Assembly (NCBI RefSeq): GCF_041146395.1
Contig: NC_090986.1
Location: forward strand, 45,606,001-45,670,000
Direction: 5' to 3'
Length of the DNA stretch: 64,000 bases
Origin: Eulemur rufifrons
Lineage: Eukaryota > Chordata > Mammalia > Primates > Lemuridae
Every line of letters begins with the position of its first letter. Within the stretch, counting starts at the first letter, position 1. A program made the translations under genes and the position numbers. The notes under the pieces are model-generated. The model saw only the letters and a list, made by a program, of their open reading frames with translations. It searched no databases and had not been told where the DNA came from. Shown here in pieces: positions 24,975-36,932 of this stretch.

Positions 24975-25650
24975 ATAAAGGGCGAGGGGACGGCCAGGAG
25001 AGATAGCACATTCCAGGAAGAGAAATAAGAAATAAGAAAGAGATATATGCAAAAATATTAAGGCGTAATCAAGCTTAGGGTCTCATAAGAGTATCAATTA
25101 TTTTTCTGGAGCATAAGATGCATGAAGAAAAGTATAGAAATATTAGTCTAGAGAGAGAGAGGTGGGAGCTGAATCAGGAAGGGCATTGCATGTCATGCTA
25201 AGGACTACAGAGTTTATCATTTTTGTAATAGGGTGGAGGGAAGAGAAAGAAGGAAGTACTTTGAAATATTTTAACAGAGAAATTATGATATGACTAGATT
25301 CTACTTTAGCAAAACCATTTGATTGGAGTGTGAACAATGGAGTGGGCAGAGTTAGAGAAATTATTAGTTCAGGTTATTGGTGATCTCATGGGCTGAGTGG
25401 CTTGAGGTACATGGAAGAGGAGACGAAAATGTGGAACACTTACCTGACACAATCGTCAAGGTCTGCTCACCAAATAAATGTGGGCACTAAAGAAGAGAGA
25501 AGGTTTTAGTATGACTCCATATGAACTGGCCTGAGCCAGATGGATCGTAATGCCCTTAACTATAATAAATAAAGAAAAAAGAGCAGGTTTGGAGAAAAAA
25601 AAATGTTTAATTCAATTTTAAGTATGTTGAATGTCTCGAATAGAATAGAC
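24975..25650. mobile_element. Ancient dispersed mammalian repeat, family unassigned
   Basis: The order 'gcacattccaggaagagaaa', 'gaagggcattgcatgtcat', 'aaattatgatatgac', 'gttcaggttattggtgatct', 'gagcaggtttggaga', 'caattttaagtatgttgaat' is that of a common old mammalian repeat. Other pieces of the same family occur near 25.9, 27.6 and 39.5 kb. I do not trust my recall of its name. Confidence 0.5.
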
Positions 25651-25764
25651 AGTTTTTTATTGCTCAGAAAAAATAACTAAATATATGTATGAATTTCATT
25701 TTGAAATATAAAATGTGTAAGTACCATGAGAGAGGACTTGAGGAAAAAAAAATTAGCACCACAA

Positions 25765-25835
25765 GGAAGAGTTTATATAGTGTCTGACACACGCTAGGTG
25801 CCTAATAAATATTTACTGAATGAATGAACAAATAA
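25765..25835 (+). mobile_element. L2 3' tail
   Basis: 'gtgtctgacacacgctaggt' then 'gcctaataaatatttactga' and 'atgaatgaac' match the L2 3' terminus. Confidence 0.7.
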
Positions 25836-25839
25836 ATTA

Positions 25840-26080
25840 GATGTACTGGCTATATGCTAAGAAAGCAATGGTGAAGACACAATACCTCCTTCCAATGAGT
25901 TTACAACAGAGTGGAGACACAAATTGCAAATAGATAACAGCAAAACAGGATAATAAACAATATAAATGGTGTTACTGTGATAGAAGATGTACTCAAAGTA
26001 GTCTGGGAGGAAGGTACATATGATGGAACCAGAGAAACTAGCAGGTGTTTCTCCTAAATCTTAAAGAAAAACCAGGCTCA
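25840..26080. mobile_element. Ancient dispersed repeat fragment (same class as 24975-25650)
   Basis: 'tgagtttacaacagagtgga', 'gataataaacaatataaatg', 'gatagaagatgtactcaaag' and 'tctgggaggaaggtacatat' follow the upstream part of the same ancient family. Confidence 0.4.
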
Positions 26081-26094
26081 GCAGAGGCAAACCT

Positions 26095-26595
26095 GCTGCA
26101 ATGCGAGGAATGAATTGGACGTGACTAAGACTGCCTTAACATTCCCCTCAGCTTGACTAATTTTTAGACGTGTTTCTCCTGACTTTAGGCACTTGAGCTC
26201 CCTTTTTTAGAACATTTACTTTAGAAAACTCACCATTGCAAATTATTTCTCTGACCTTTTGAGATGTAAATCTTCTACAACCCAGGAATGTCTCTCTGGG
26301 GGACTTGGAAGCCATCCTTTGAAATATAAACAAGAAAGATAGAGCCACTATTTCCCAGTTTCTGTGTAAGAGTAGGAGCCTATCTTTGATAAGTGCCAAT
26401 TAGCAAACACAAATGGCCTCATCCCATTGACCAACATCTCCACTAACTTCTTCCAGTACTTTTCCACTAGTTTAACCCAGGGCTTAAAAGTTCCCTTGCC
26501 TTTTGTTTCAGCATAGTTGACTTCAAGCTCTCTCCCCATTGCGATAGTCTCTTTCTCTTTGCACCAAAATTGTTCAGATTTCCCCAAATTTACTT
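26095..26595 (+). mobile_element. Old retroviral LTR, copy 2 (relative of 14480-15101)
   Basis: The same block order as copy 1: 'gagatgtaaatcttctacaa', 'gccatcctttgaaatataaa', 'taggagcctatctttgataa', 'ggcctcatcccattgacca', and a TATA-like 'ggcttaaaag' near 26481. This copy lacks the L1 tail insertion, so it serves as the empty-site reference. It is a solo LTR fossil. Confidence 0.6.
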
Positions 26596-26639
26596 GTATT
26601 CGTTAAATATTGATCATAATGGCTAAATGAAAAGCTACA

Positions 26640-27560
26640 AGAACACAAAACCCTGTGAGTACTACAGAAAAATTGGATTGGTCATGTATTGGTGGTGATA
26701 TTGTGTCAGTGTATGTGTGTGCAATTAATTCTATACAATTTTATAATGTGTGTATTTATTTATCCATCACACCGTCAAGGTACAAAACAGTTTCATAACC
26801 ACAATGATGCCCTGTATTGCCTTTTTATAGTCACACCAACTTCTTGTCCCTTCTTTTTCCTCCCTCCTGTCAGGTCGTTCACCTTTTGGAACCACTGATC
26901 AGTCAACTATTTCTGTAATTTCATCATTTCGATAATATTATATAAATGGATTCATACAATATGTAACGTATTGTGATTGGCCTTTCTCTATCAGCAAGAT
27001 TCTCCAGAGATTCATCAAGATAGTTACATGAATCAATAGTTCATAGTTCATTCCTTTTTATTGTAGAATAGTATTCCATGGTATGGATGTACCAAAGCTT
27101 GTTTAACCATCTACCTGTTGAAAGATGTCTGGATTGTTTCCAGGTTTTAGCTATTAATTTATGAATAAATTTATATATATAAATGTATATATAATTTATA
27201 ATCATTTATGTTACAAGTTTTTGTGTACACATATGTCTTTTTTTCTCAGGTATAAGAAGCCAGGAGTGTAATTGTTGAGTTCTACGTCAGTTGCATGCTT
27301 TGTTTAAAAACAAAGTTTTTGTAAAGTAGCCATATCATTTTACATATCCACCAGTGATACAGGAATGATCCAATTATTTTGCATCCTCATCAGCATTTGT
27401 TGTTCTTGTAGGTTTTCATTTAGCCATTATGATCAGTGTTTAGTGATACCTTATTGTGGTTTTTATGTTTTTCTCATGGTAGATGATGTTACACATCTTT
27501 ACATTTGTTTATTTGCCATCTGGTTTCCTCTTCAGTAAAATGTCTGTTCATGTCTGAAAG
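26640..27560 (-). mobile_element. Ancient L1M 3' portion (antisense)
   Basis: Reverse-complement L1M 3' UTR ('tccatcacaccgtcaaggta', 'ggaaccactgatc') is followed by ORF2 C-terminal sequence ('gaatagtattccatggtatg', 'tctggattgtttccaggttt', 'ttattgtggtttttatg'). It is 5' truncated and belongs to the same old type as 58930-59990. Confidence 0.8.
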
Positions 27561-27569
27561 TTTTTGAGA

Positions 27570-27850
27570 CTTCAGGTAATTTAGGTTATTGCAGTAGACC
27601 ACAGGAAAGAAGGGGGGAACCCAAACTAGAAAAGGATTAGGTGGATGAAGAAAAAGCAAGTCAGGTGCTCTTTAAAGGTTATTTGGAGGTAAAGATGCGA
27701 AGATGAGTAAATTCATGAATGTTTCTGATCAACAACTTACAAATTGAGTGGCCAACTCAACTGGTTGAGGAGAAAGCTCAAGGAAAAGAATAATCAAGAG
27801 ATTTTCTGAAGGAGTTTGAGGTAGCTACAGATATATGTGATAGGCATTTT
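27570..27850. mobile_element. Ancient dispersed repeat fragment
   Basis: 'ttaggttattgcagtagacc' followed by 'gattaggtggatgaag' and 'aggttatttggaggtaaaga' match the middle of the family seen at 24975-25650. Confidence 0.45.
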
Positions 27851-30218
27851 TTTTTTTTTACTTTATTCAAGAGATCTAAACATCATTTGAGTGTGTGATT
27901 AAATTTGTTCATTTGGTAAGGTCATTTCAGCTTGTCAGTAAACTGTAATAGCCTAGGAATTTGTTGAATTTTTCTGGAAAGGTGATTTGAGATGAAAAAA
28001 TAAATGACTGTTCACAAATGATATTAACAGGTAATCCACATACAAACATTTGAAAATATATTGTACAATAAACTCATTCATCTCTTATGATCAAGGAATA
28101 GAGCTTTCTTGCTAATTTGTTGATCAAACATACTCTTCATGTTGATTACGCAGATTACCACATAATTGTTGAACCCTTCTTCAAACACACAAACACATTC
28201 ATGAAAACATGAATCATGTTCATACATGTAAAACAATATAAAAATGAAGAGTATTTTTTTAGAATTTCATTTGCATATTTCAAATAAGAGAACTTTGGGG
28301 CTACACTGTCTAGAAATTTGAAATAATTCTATATAACAACTGAGGAAATTAGTGTCTTCTATACAAGGAAAGTAGAACACCACACAATTTTTTTATGCAA
28401 CTTGCTATACAAGAGCATGTAGCTGTGAGTTCTTGAACTATAGGAAAATAAACTGTAGGTGAAAAGATCATGAAAGACAAGTAAATACTTTCATAGGTGA
28501 ATCTTTCCACAAAGTCTGTAAGATAATGGTTCAGTTGATGTTAACTTGATAACACCAGGTAAATTATTGTGCTCAGGAGCAGCAGGATAAGGTTTAATGG
28601 TTAATGGCTACTTGCATACGTGTGCACACTGTATTTACATAGACATCAATTCCCTTTACGAGAATTGTTACAGTGAGACCTGCAATGTCTAGTTACCAGG
28701 CTTCAAGCCTAGTCCTAGGATAAAAGGTAGATCAGCGTATCATAAAGAATGTTCACCCCAGATTGTCTGCACTGATGTTGGTAACAGCTTACTTTATATA
28801 TTTAACATATTTCAAAGTGAAAACAAAATTAATGGAATTCTAAAATTTGAAAGTTTTAAATCTACAAAACATGGGATAAAAGCTAGGGTGAGGGAAGGGC
28901 TTTAAAAGAAGATAATACAATGGATGAATAGTTAGGCTTTAAGGATTAGTGTGTTCCTTATAGTAGAGGCTAATTAAATCTGTTAACTACTTTTAGCATA
29001 GAGGTTACTTTTTCGTGCAAACAATGTACATGATTATGAAAGTATGCTAAACAAAGCAGAAATGTACAAGACAGAAATTAGCAGAAAAGAAAAAGGAAAG
29101 GAAAAATTCCAGTACTATTATTTATTAAAGATGACTATCATTTAATATTTGCTAAACATTTAATTTTTAAAATTTGTCATGTAAATGTCATTCCCATTAC
29201 AATGCACTATTAATGTGAATATGTAATTTTAAACAAAGGTTGGGAAGATTTTATATTTCATAAAACAATTCACAGGAGATAAATATTTCAACAATTATTA
29301 ACAGTTGTTTCAATTTTATTTTATGTTGTTTTCAAAGTGTAGCTTTTCTGATCTGTGGATTTTTGTGGAAATGTAAAACTCTTCTGCCCTCTTGATTTTA
29401 GTTATATAGGGCCACCTCCAATCGAAAGTTCAGCTAATGACTTTAGAGTGGCTGTCCTTATTTGCATGAAGATACTGATATGCCAGGTATTTCTCAGATA
29501 CTGATCTGTCAGTCAAACTCTTTATCTTGAATATGATATCTAACTTCCACAGTATAGAAAGATGTCCATTTATCTAAGACAGTCCCAGGCATGCATATGC
29601 TGTCTTCGACTACATTCTTTCCTTAATATATAACCCATGTCTCTTGAATTGTCAGGTAATTTGAAAGGAAAAGTATCACTGTACATCTTTCTCATTCAAA
29701 TTACATTGTCCATCTTCTGTCTCCTAGCCTGTACCCTGCCTATATCTCTAGGAACTCTCTCAGCATATAAAATTAACTAGGCAAAAAAGGGAAAGTTGCC
29801 TATTTCAGTTATTAAAATATGAACCTAAATTCTCAGTCTAATTCCTGTGCATAGTCTGGCATAACATAAGAGTACATAAGCAATTGAACTACCCACTATT
29901 GTATATACAGGGAGTTGGGGATTCATAAAAGAAAGCCTTATTTGCTGGAAATGCTTAGATTTTTAACTCAGTGAAGCAGAGAACAGAGCAGAAGGAAAGC
30001 TTTTGCTTGGGTTAAAGAAGGAGAGCCTCAATTATTTAGGGAAAGGGGTAGGTGGGCTTGGAGCATAAAGTTAGTGTTTGTAGTGAAGTGGGACCAAACT
30101 GTAGGAAGAGCCACGTTAGAGTATTCTACACTGTACTTAAAAAAACAAAAACAAACAAACAAAAACAGCTATTATGAATTGTGCTTTCGTAAGTGTATTA
30201 CGGGCAAAGCTTGAGGGT
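27851..30218. other. No recognised feature
   Basis: About 2.4 kb of A+T-rich DNA; an impure AAAC-type tract lies at 30140-30168. No gene or named repeat is recognised. Confidence 0.4.

Positions 30219-30257
<39 letters not shown>
30219..30257. repeat. (TG)n(AG)n microsatellite
   Basis: About 11 TG units pass directly into about 8 AG units. Confidence 0.95.
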
Positions 30258-32169
30258 CATGCATACACATTTTTGAATTATGGTTTTAATTGAAAAGGAT
30301 TATTGAGAAAATAAAAGAGGTGATCAATTAGTTGGAAACTTATCTTGTGAGTAGTTAGGGAAGATTTAGATCAGTCTTAACTTGTCTGGAGCTTTGGGGT
30401 TCCTTGGAAAACTTCCTGTAAAAATCTAAGTGGGAGTTTTCCTTTGGAAAGAGCTTCTACAGTTTAATAAAATATTTGGAGATTTGTGTGGCCACGATAA
30501 CTTAATAATCACTGTTTTAATGTAGATAGAGACAAACTAAAATTATTCTGGACATTTTTTTGGGGCCTGCTGTTATCTAACAAAATTCATGAAAGTCACA
30601 CAACACTCACAGACTATGAATTTGGGGCAACGATACAGAAGATTATTTTTTATTTGACTTGATGTTGGAGTTGGGTTGCAGACAGTTTCAAATTAGGAGA
30701 GTAGCAAAGAACATGCACTGATTTGACATATGTGAAGAAGCAAGGATAAAATAGAAAGTAAAAGAAACTTATGATTATCCATTTGAAACTTTTTTCTCAT
30801 GTAGTTCTAAGTATTTTTATTTTTTTTCCATAGGTAACTTGAATGTAACAAAGTCTTTATTGGGGGGGGGTGATGGAGTAGGGGCTTCAGTTTCTTCCTA
30901 TGTAAAATGAGTAATTAAAAATCTCTTAAAGGGATATTGAGTCTAAGAAATGTTTTTTAGAAATAAAACATACAAATTATGTTTTATTATTATTGAAAGG
31001 AACAGGTTTTCAAATAAATTACAATAGAAATAATCTTTATGTAGTCCAAATTATACATGGCAAGATCCTTTAGAATTTTTCATTAAAATGATCAAACTTA
31101 GAGAATTTTTGCAAATGAGCAATTTAACATGTTTGAAAAACATGATAAAAATGTTTAACTGGGAGACATTAGTTTACCAGGCTGATATTTGTGCACATTT
31201 TCTGTAAGGTACTATTTTATCAGAGATTCACATAGTTTGGACAACCTATCATGCATTTAAATGAAGATTTTAGATCTTGGAATATACTTATTCTTAAATA
31301 TCAATATATTTTTAGAATATGATACTTTTCAGAGAGGACTGTAATCAGCTAACAAATGATAAAAGCAAGAGAGAGAGACAGAGAGAGAGAAAGAGGGAGA
31401 GAGAAAAGGAAAAATAAACCAAACCTTGAAATTTAAAGAAAGAGCAACAATGAGCTCTAGTGGCAAGATGTTATAACATCATGCATGGGTGAAATTCAGC
31501 TATGATAGACAGTTTTCCCCTCTTACATTCAGTAAAGATTTCTCAGTCTTCAAAATGAAGATTAATTTGTGGAAACAAGCATTCCTCCAAATCAGAATCT
31601 CATTAACTTCCACACAGTATTAACAACCTGGGTAGTGTATTCATAATTTATATATTGCATATAATTTATCTCTTATAGTTTTTACAAAACACGACCAATA
31701 GGATTATTCTATTAACAACATATTTCAGTTTGAGATGACATAACTTATACTGCATCTCATCAGCTCATTCTTAAGTTAAACTCGAATTTTAAAAGACTAT
31801 TGATTTATGTGATAAGCACTTGATAATATATGTGCATCATCTCATCCCTCTGCTCTACCATCTGCTTCCTTCACACACACAGGCACAGTATTAAAACAGG
31901 AAAAATGTCTCTTCTATGTAAGTCTGACAAAACTATATTTTAATTCTTTACCAGAGTTGAGGTAATGTATGGATACGTTAATAAATATGAACCAGATACC
32001 AGTTCAAAGAAGGCTTTTGTTTTTGTCTGTTCACAAAACTTTGGACAGAAAGGAGGTTTTATTTATTTATTTTTATTGCTGTCTATTCATCTTGAGATTA
32101 CTTTAATTCCAGATACTTGATCATAACAGCAAGTAACATTTGTACCTTAATGTAGAATTTTCAAAAATC
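30258..32169. other. Unrecognised, with a GA microsatellite at 31368-31412
   Basis: A+T-rich DNA. An imperfect (GA)n tract and a run of nine G near 30861 are the only low-complexity items. Confidence 0.4.
31368..31412. repeat. Imperfect (GA)n microsatellite
   Basis: Purine-only alternating GA with single-base interruptions. Confidence 0.9.
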
Positions 32170-32430
32170 TTTATTTATAAAATATTTATTAAATAACCAA
32201 AATTTACTAGGAACTGTGTTAGATAATAGATGATGTTTATGCAAGTGCTTTATCGGATTTTCTCTGACAAGAAATGATGATTTTATTTATATTATTATCC
32301 ACACTGTTCTGAAGAGAATACTTTGAGTAGGAGAAGTTAAGTGAAATCCAAAGCTAGTAAATTTCAGATATAGCTTCGAACTCAGATAATCTGCCTTCAA
32401 ATCCTGACTTCTTTCTACCACACCTTGTTA
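32170..32430 (+). mobile_element. MIR SINE
   Basis: MIR order: 'tactaggaactgtgttagat', 'ggagaagttaagtgaaat', 'aaagctagtaaatttcagat', then 'ttcgaactcagataatctgc' and 'tcctgacttc'. Confidence 0.75.
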
Positions 32431-32459
32431 GTGGTACCACTACCAAACATATTTTATAT

Positions 32460-32575
32460 TGTATCAGACTTTACTATTTATAAACTGTTCTCATATATAT
32501 TATTCTATTTAATCCTCTCAGAATAACCCCTGGAAATAAGGTAGGAAGATTATATCACTCATAGAGTTTTCATTG
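32460..32575 (+). mobile_element. Second MIR-class SINE fragment
   Basis: 'tattctatttaatcctctca' then 'gaataacccctggaaataag' and 'gtaggaagattatatcac' match the MIR core, without 5' or 3' ends. Confidence 0.6.
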
Positions 32576-34066
32576 TAAAATGTCCATTACTCTTAAAGGA
32601 CTTTAAAACAACAAGAAAAATGAACACAGAGGTTCATTAGCTAGATTGAGTCATTCCAAAATGTACATATATTTCATAACATCAGTTTGTATATGGTAAA
32701 TACATGCCATTTTATTTGTCAATTTAAAAATAATAAAAATTAAAAAATTAAAAAAATTAAGAAATATATCTGATTTTAACTAAAACATAAAGGAAAATTA
32801 TCATGGCCTCAATCCTGAAACAGGAATTAGCTACCCATGATTATCTAAACTAGACAAAAATGATGGGGAGGGGACTTAACTCAGGTCTGATACTTTGTCC
32901 ACATTTCTTTACAACACTTCAAGTTGCAAGTTTAAATTAGTTAGGGATTTTGATCAGATCCAAATGGAAGGAATTTTGAATGTGGGCAGTTCTACCATAT
33001 GGGATAACAGCATGAGGCCCATGACAACCACTTCCCACCGGACAAGAGTGTAGAGAGCTGTTTAATACCTGCTAAATACATCAATTAAAAATCCTTACTA
33101 CTTGTAAAAAAATGGCATTTAAGAATCACGTTGTTCTGCAGCTGTTACATTACTTTCCCTGCAGAATTATAGAATTACAAATCCCACTTCAGTCAAGTCT
33201 AGAGAGATTACCTGTCATGTTTTACCCAACAGGCATATTGTATCTCAGAAAAACCTTCTGGACCAAATTTGTACATTAGCCTCAAGTTGGCTTCCAAATC
33301 AACACACTTACATCATTTTGCATAGTCAAATTTTGTGTAAATAAAATAAGCACACAAAGAATACTACTCGTTGAATCTAGAGCATAGTTACTGTTGTGGA
33401 GTTTGAAATTTTTAATTGTCACACAACCCTCGGAATTTTTACTTTAAAGCTTACATTTGAAAGTAAGTGTGCCATTGCATTAACCAAATACAGCAGTGAC
33501 AACTTAGCAAAATACAGCAATGACACCTTCAGCTTAGCAAGGAAAGATGCTGCTGTATATGGAATCAATTCCTAGCCTCCGGCTTTCTTTTCCTTGTTCC
33601 CCATCAAACAGTTTGGAGCCACCACTGTGTGCAGGGTGCTGTTCTGAGTGGCAGAGAGAATCTAATGCACTTCCCCCCTCCCCACATTATCCGCTGCTCT
33701 CTGAGAAAGACAGAACCCAGTGGGGAGAAAGGTCAAGCCAAAACGTTGAAGACTCTTCCATGTGGTAAAGTTTTGCACTAAATATTCTGAATTAACTTAG
33801 ATGAATTATTCATTTATTCACAATTCTGTAAACCATGATTTCTTTAGGGGTAATTTACCTTAGTTTATTTATGCGTTTTCTGTTTAAAAATACTCTAGTC
33901 ATCATTGCCGTTTAATATCAACCTAATTTCTTATCAAATAGTTTTATTTAAGCTCTGAAGGATCACTTAATTGTCCATATAATTAAATTTCAGAACAAGA
34001 AAATCATTAGAATGTTTTTGTATGTTCATGACTGGGCCACCATTGAATGACATGTCATTATTTAAA
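32576..34066. other. No recognised feature; G+C-richer patch near 33550-33770
   Basis: An open frame of 73 codons lies in the G+C-richer patch, but it has no family resemblance, splice context or stop-free extension. Low-complexity A+T-rich sequence lies at 32725-32765. Confidence 0.35.
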
Positions 34067-34152
34067 TCTCTCTCCTCTCTCTCTCCCTTTCTCTCTCCAT
34101 CCCTCTCTGTCTTATTCTCTCTCACTCTCTTGCTCTCCTATTTCTTCCCTCT
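34067..34152. repeat. CT-rich low-complexity tract
   Basis: About 85 bases, mostly CTCT with short interruptions; polypyrimidine on the plus strand. Confidence 0.9.
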
Positions 34153-34582
34153 TATATTAGGACATTGTGTGGTATCTATAATTCAATATTCTCTTTTATA
34201 GTTAATTAATATTTTGATTCACCAGATCATAAATTGTTTTATATTTTAATAATTCCAAAGATAATTAATATTAAAGAGAGTCAAGTGTTACTTCTAAATT
34301 GTGTGACTTTAGCTTCTCTGTTAGCTTCTCCCTTAACTCCTAGAACGATACCGAATGATTTTTTTTGAAACTATCATCGTTGAGAGAGACAGGTTATGAG
34401 CTTCTAAAGCTTGTCAAAAATATTTGTTCCTAAATTTTTAACCAACAGACTGCTGTGCTTAACATGAAGATCCCTCACAAATGCTTTTGTCTATCAAATG
34501 CAGAAACATACTGCAATTTCAAGGAGCAAAAATTTACATAGTGCATCTCAATATTTTAATAATATATTTAAAACATGTTACT
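34153..34582. other. No recognised feature; ends in the Alu target duplication
   Basis: A+T-rich sequence. The last seven bases, tgttact, are the left target duplication of the Alu that follows. Confidence 0.5.
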
Positions 34583-34750
34583 GTCCAGGGTCTGTGGCTC
34601 ACACCTATCATCGTAATACTCTGGGAGGCTGAGGTGGGAAGATCCTTGAGATTGGGAGTTTGAGATCAATCTGAGCAAGAGCGAGACCCTGTCTTTACAA
34701 AAAATAGAAAAATTAGCCAGGTGTGGTGGCGTGCGCCTGTAGTCCCATCT

Positions 34751-35346
34751 GTCAGGGTGGCAGTCTGCCCTGGAGTCTTGGTGTGCTCTTGGCCGAAGAA
34801 TGACCAGATACACCAAAGTGTCAAGTCTAGATCATTATCCTGGTTTTCTGATTCCTTGCTTGGAAAAATCACCAGCAGGGCCAATGCGAGGGAATAACCT
34901 CAGGCAGGAAGTAGTTTCACAGGAGCAGCTCTTTACTACAGAACAAAATGGGTCTGTCTCTGTGAGTGGAGACAGACCAACTCTCTGACTGACTGAGTCA
35001 CTCTCTCCCTGACTTCTCAGATTGTTTCCTTTTGTTAGCCCAGTCTGGAGCAGGGGAGGTGAACCACAATGCAGATTCAAGCTAATGGCATAATAATTAC
35101 CCTTAGATTACTCTAGGTCACTTTCTAAATCCTATTATGCCTGGGCTGGGGAATTCCCAGACTGATACAGTATTGCTTTCTTCCCCAGGTGTAGCACTTG
35201 CTAGGGATGGGATTAAGGGTGGGGCACCAACTAAATGGAGCACCCACTCTTATTCTTCTTCCCAGGTGCAATTGCTCAAAATAGCACCAAAGCAGGAAAC
35301 CCTTGTGCCAAGAAGAGCCAGAGATCCTAATTATCTACCTAAAATA
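34751..35346 (-). mobile_element. Solo LTR inserted in the Alu (antisense)
   Basis: On the minus strand the order is typical of a retroviral LTR: a long U3-like part, a hairpin, a polyadenylation-like 'agtaaag' (complement of 34932-34938), and a U5-like end reading 'ccaccctgaca'. The hexamer atctgt lies at both junctions and is the likely target duplication, though the LTR then lacks clean TG/CA ends, so the exact edges are uncertain by a few bases. It must be younger than its host Alu. No internal viral sequence remains. Confidence 0.7.
34951..34978 (-). promoter_or_regulatory. Perfect 10-bp hairpin near the LTR polyadenylation signal
   Basis: ggtctgtctc and gagacagacc are exact reverse complements with an 8-base loop. 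In the LTR's own orientation it lies about a dozen bases upstream of the polyadenylation-like signal, where retroviral R regions often fold. Confidence 0.6.
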
Positions 35347-35486
35347 TCTGTTCAGGAGGCTGAGACAAAAAGATTGCTTGAGCCCAGGAGTTTGAGGTTT
35401 CAGTGAGCTGTGACGATGCCACGGCACTCTAGCCTGGGCAATAGAGTGAGACTCTGTCTCAAGAAAAAAAAAAAAAAAGTGTTACT

Positions 35487-35864
35487 AAGAATATTCTTAA
35501 ATGGACATTAGAGTCATACTGTTTTATCATATAATTCTTAAAATTGCATATAACATACAGTAATAAATCATCACAAAAAGATAATACACACAGTTCGATT
35601 TAGAGAGGATCCAGGTGAGGTGATTAGATATTCAACATGGTTTCCTTCACTTGCACTCACAATATCATAAATCAATTTATTCTCACAAAATAAAATCAAT
35701 GTTAACAATCCACAGTTCTATATGCTGACCACAATGCCCTTCTCACCTTGGCTAACACAATATTTTAATCACAAACATGGCAGCTCCAATAACTCTGGTA
35801 CATTGATTTATTTTGGAATACCAGGATAGAACTCATCAGCTCTTTCCATGACAAAGAATGAAAT
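35487..35864. other. No recognised feature
   Basis: Short unassigned spacer between the Alu and the next LTR. Confidence 0.4.
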
Positions 35865-36430
35865 TGTTAGGTAGATAGTGAGGGATTCTGGGTCTCCTAG
35901 GGACCAAAGTGGGTGCTGTTGCACCCGTCTTGGTCCTGCCCCACCCTAATTCTCCATACACGGGGGAAGAGGGAATACCCTATGAATCTGCCAATCAGAG
36001 CTTGATGCCTCAGCTGCAAAAGAATGCAGAGGACTCCCTAGCCCACAGGCTAAGCAGCATGGGGTCCCACAAAGTCCAGAAAGTGACCTAGAACCCACAT
36101 GCGTAGTTAAGGCTCAGGTCGTGTGACTCCCAACTGTCCAATCAAAGTGGTTCCATGGTAACCTCTGAACCACAAGGGAGGTCCCTATGCAGGCATTATA
36201 AAATAAGATGCAAACCATAGTGAACCTCTCTTTTTACCTTCCTTTTGCTTGCCCTGCTACAACAATGGGTCTGGTCATCATCTGTGGCATATGTACCATG
36301 CTCTGTAAACCTGTATCTTGTTCTTGCCCTATAATCCTATCTTTCTTTCCTCGATAAACCTCTTTTTAATGCTTGCCTAACTTTAGTGCGACTTGTCTTT
36401 CTTCGGCCTTGAGCACGCGAATTACTGACA
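35865..36430 (+). mobile_element. Solo LTR, gammaretrovirus-like layout
   Basis: About 566 bp, starting tgttaggtag and ending attactgaca. Inside are CCAAT-type boxes ('tgccaatcagag', 'gtccaatcaaag'), a TATA-like 'tataaaataag' near 36199, and a polyadenylation-like 'gataaa' near 36354. G+C content is clearly above the surroundings. No primer-binding site or viral gene follows, so it is a solo LTR. The family is not assigned. Confidence 0.65.
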
Positions 36431-36932
36431 ATTTCAGACCAAAACCTGACAAAATGATATTTCTTTCTTTTGGAACTCTAAGCAATCCTTTAGAGCATAT
36501 CCACAGGTTAGTTGACTTTAAAGGAGGTGTTGCTGGAATTTTTATTCTGAACTATTCCATAAAAGATACCATTGCAGTTGGTCACACAACACAATTATAC
36601 CAGCCCATTGCCCATAATTGCCCATAATTGCCCATAATCTCTAATATCAAAGTAAATAACAAACCTTCATATTATTTCATAATTCCTATCTAAAAATGGG
36701 ATCTAGACTTAGATATGATCAAAATTCTAGCTACAGGAAATACAATGCCCCGGATATGTATTTATATATCTTCAGACTTTTCTTTAAGTTTGGGTAGAAA
36801 TAATCTAGGCAAGCCTTAGGGCACTGTGCTATTAATAATTCAATAGCACTGACTGTGCAAGTAGTGACATATAGTGCAGTAAAAATCTAGCAATTCATAT
36901 TAATTGATATCCTCTAATAAGCTTCTCCAGGG
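36431..36932. other. Spacer with a short 10-bp tandem repeat
   Basis: Unassigned sequence between two LTRs. Contains the ttgcccataa repeat at 36608-36638. Confidence 0.4.
36608..36638 (+). repeat. 10-bp tandem repeat, three exact units
   Basis: ttgcccataa occurs three times without change and a fourth partial unit precedes it. Confidence 0.9.

Larger units (their letters stand above)
34583..35478 (+). mobile_element. Strepsirrhine-type Alu split by an LTR
   Basis: The left part runs from 'gtccagggtctgtggctcac' to 'gcctgtagtcccat' and includes 'gagcaagagcgagaccctg'. The right part resumes at 'caggaggctgaga' and includes 'cagtgagctgtgacgatgcc' and an A tail. The Alu's own target duplication, tgttact, is at 34576-34582 and 35480-35486. 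About 600 bp of LTR lie between the halves. Confidence 0.92.

Noticed and set aside
33547..33768. Proline/serine-rich 73-codon open frame, considered as an exon
   Set aside because: No convincing splice sites or similarity; the local G+C rise alone is not enough.
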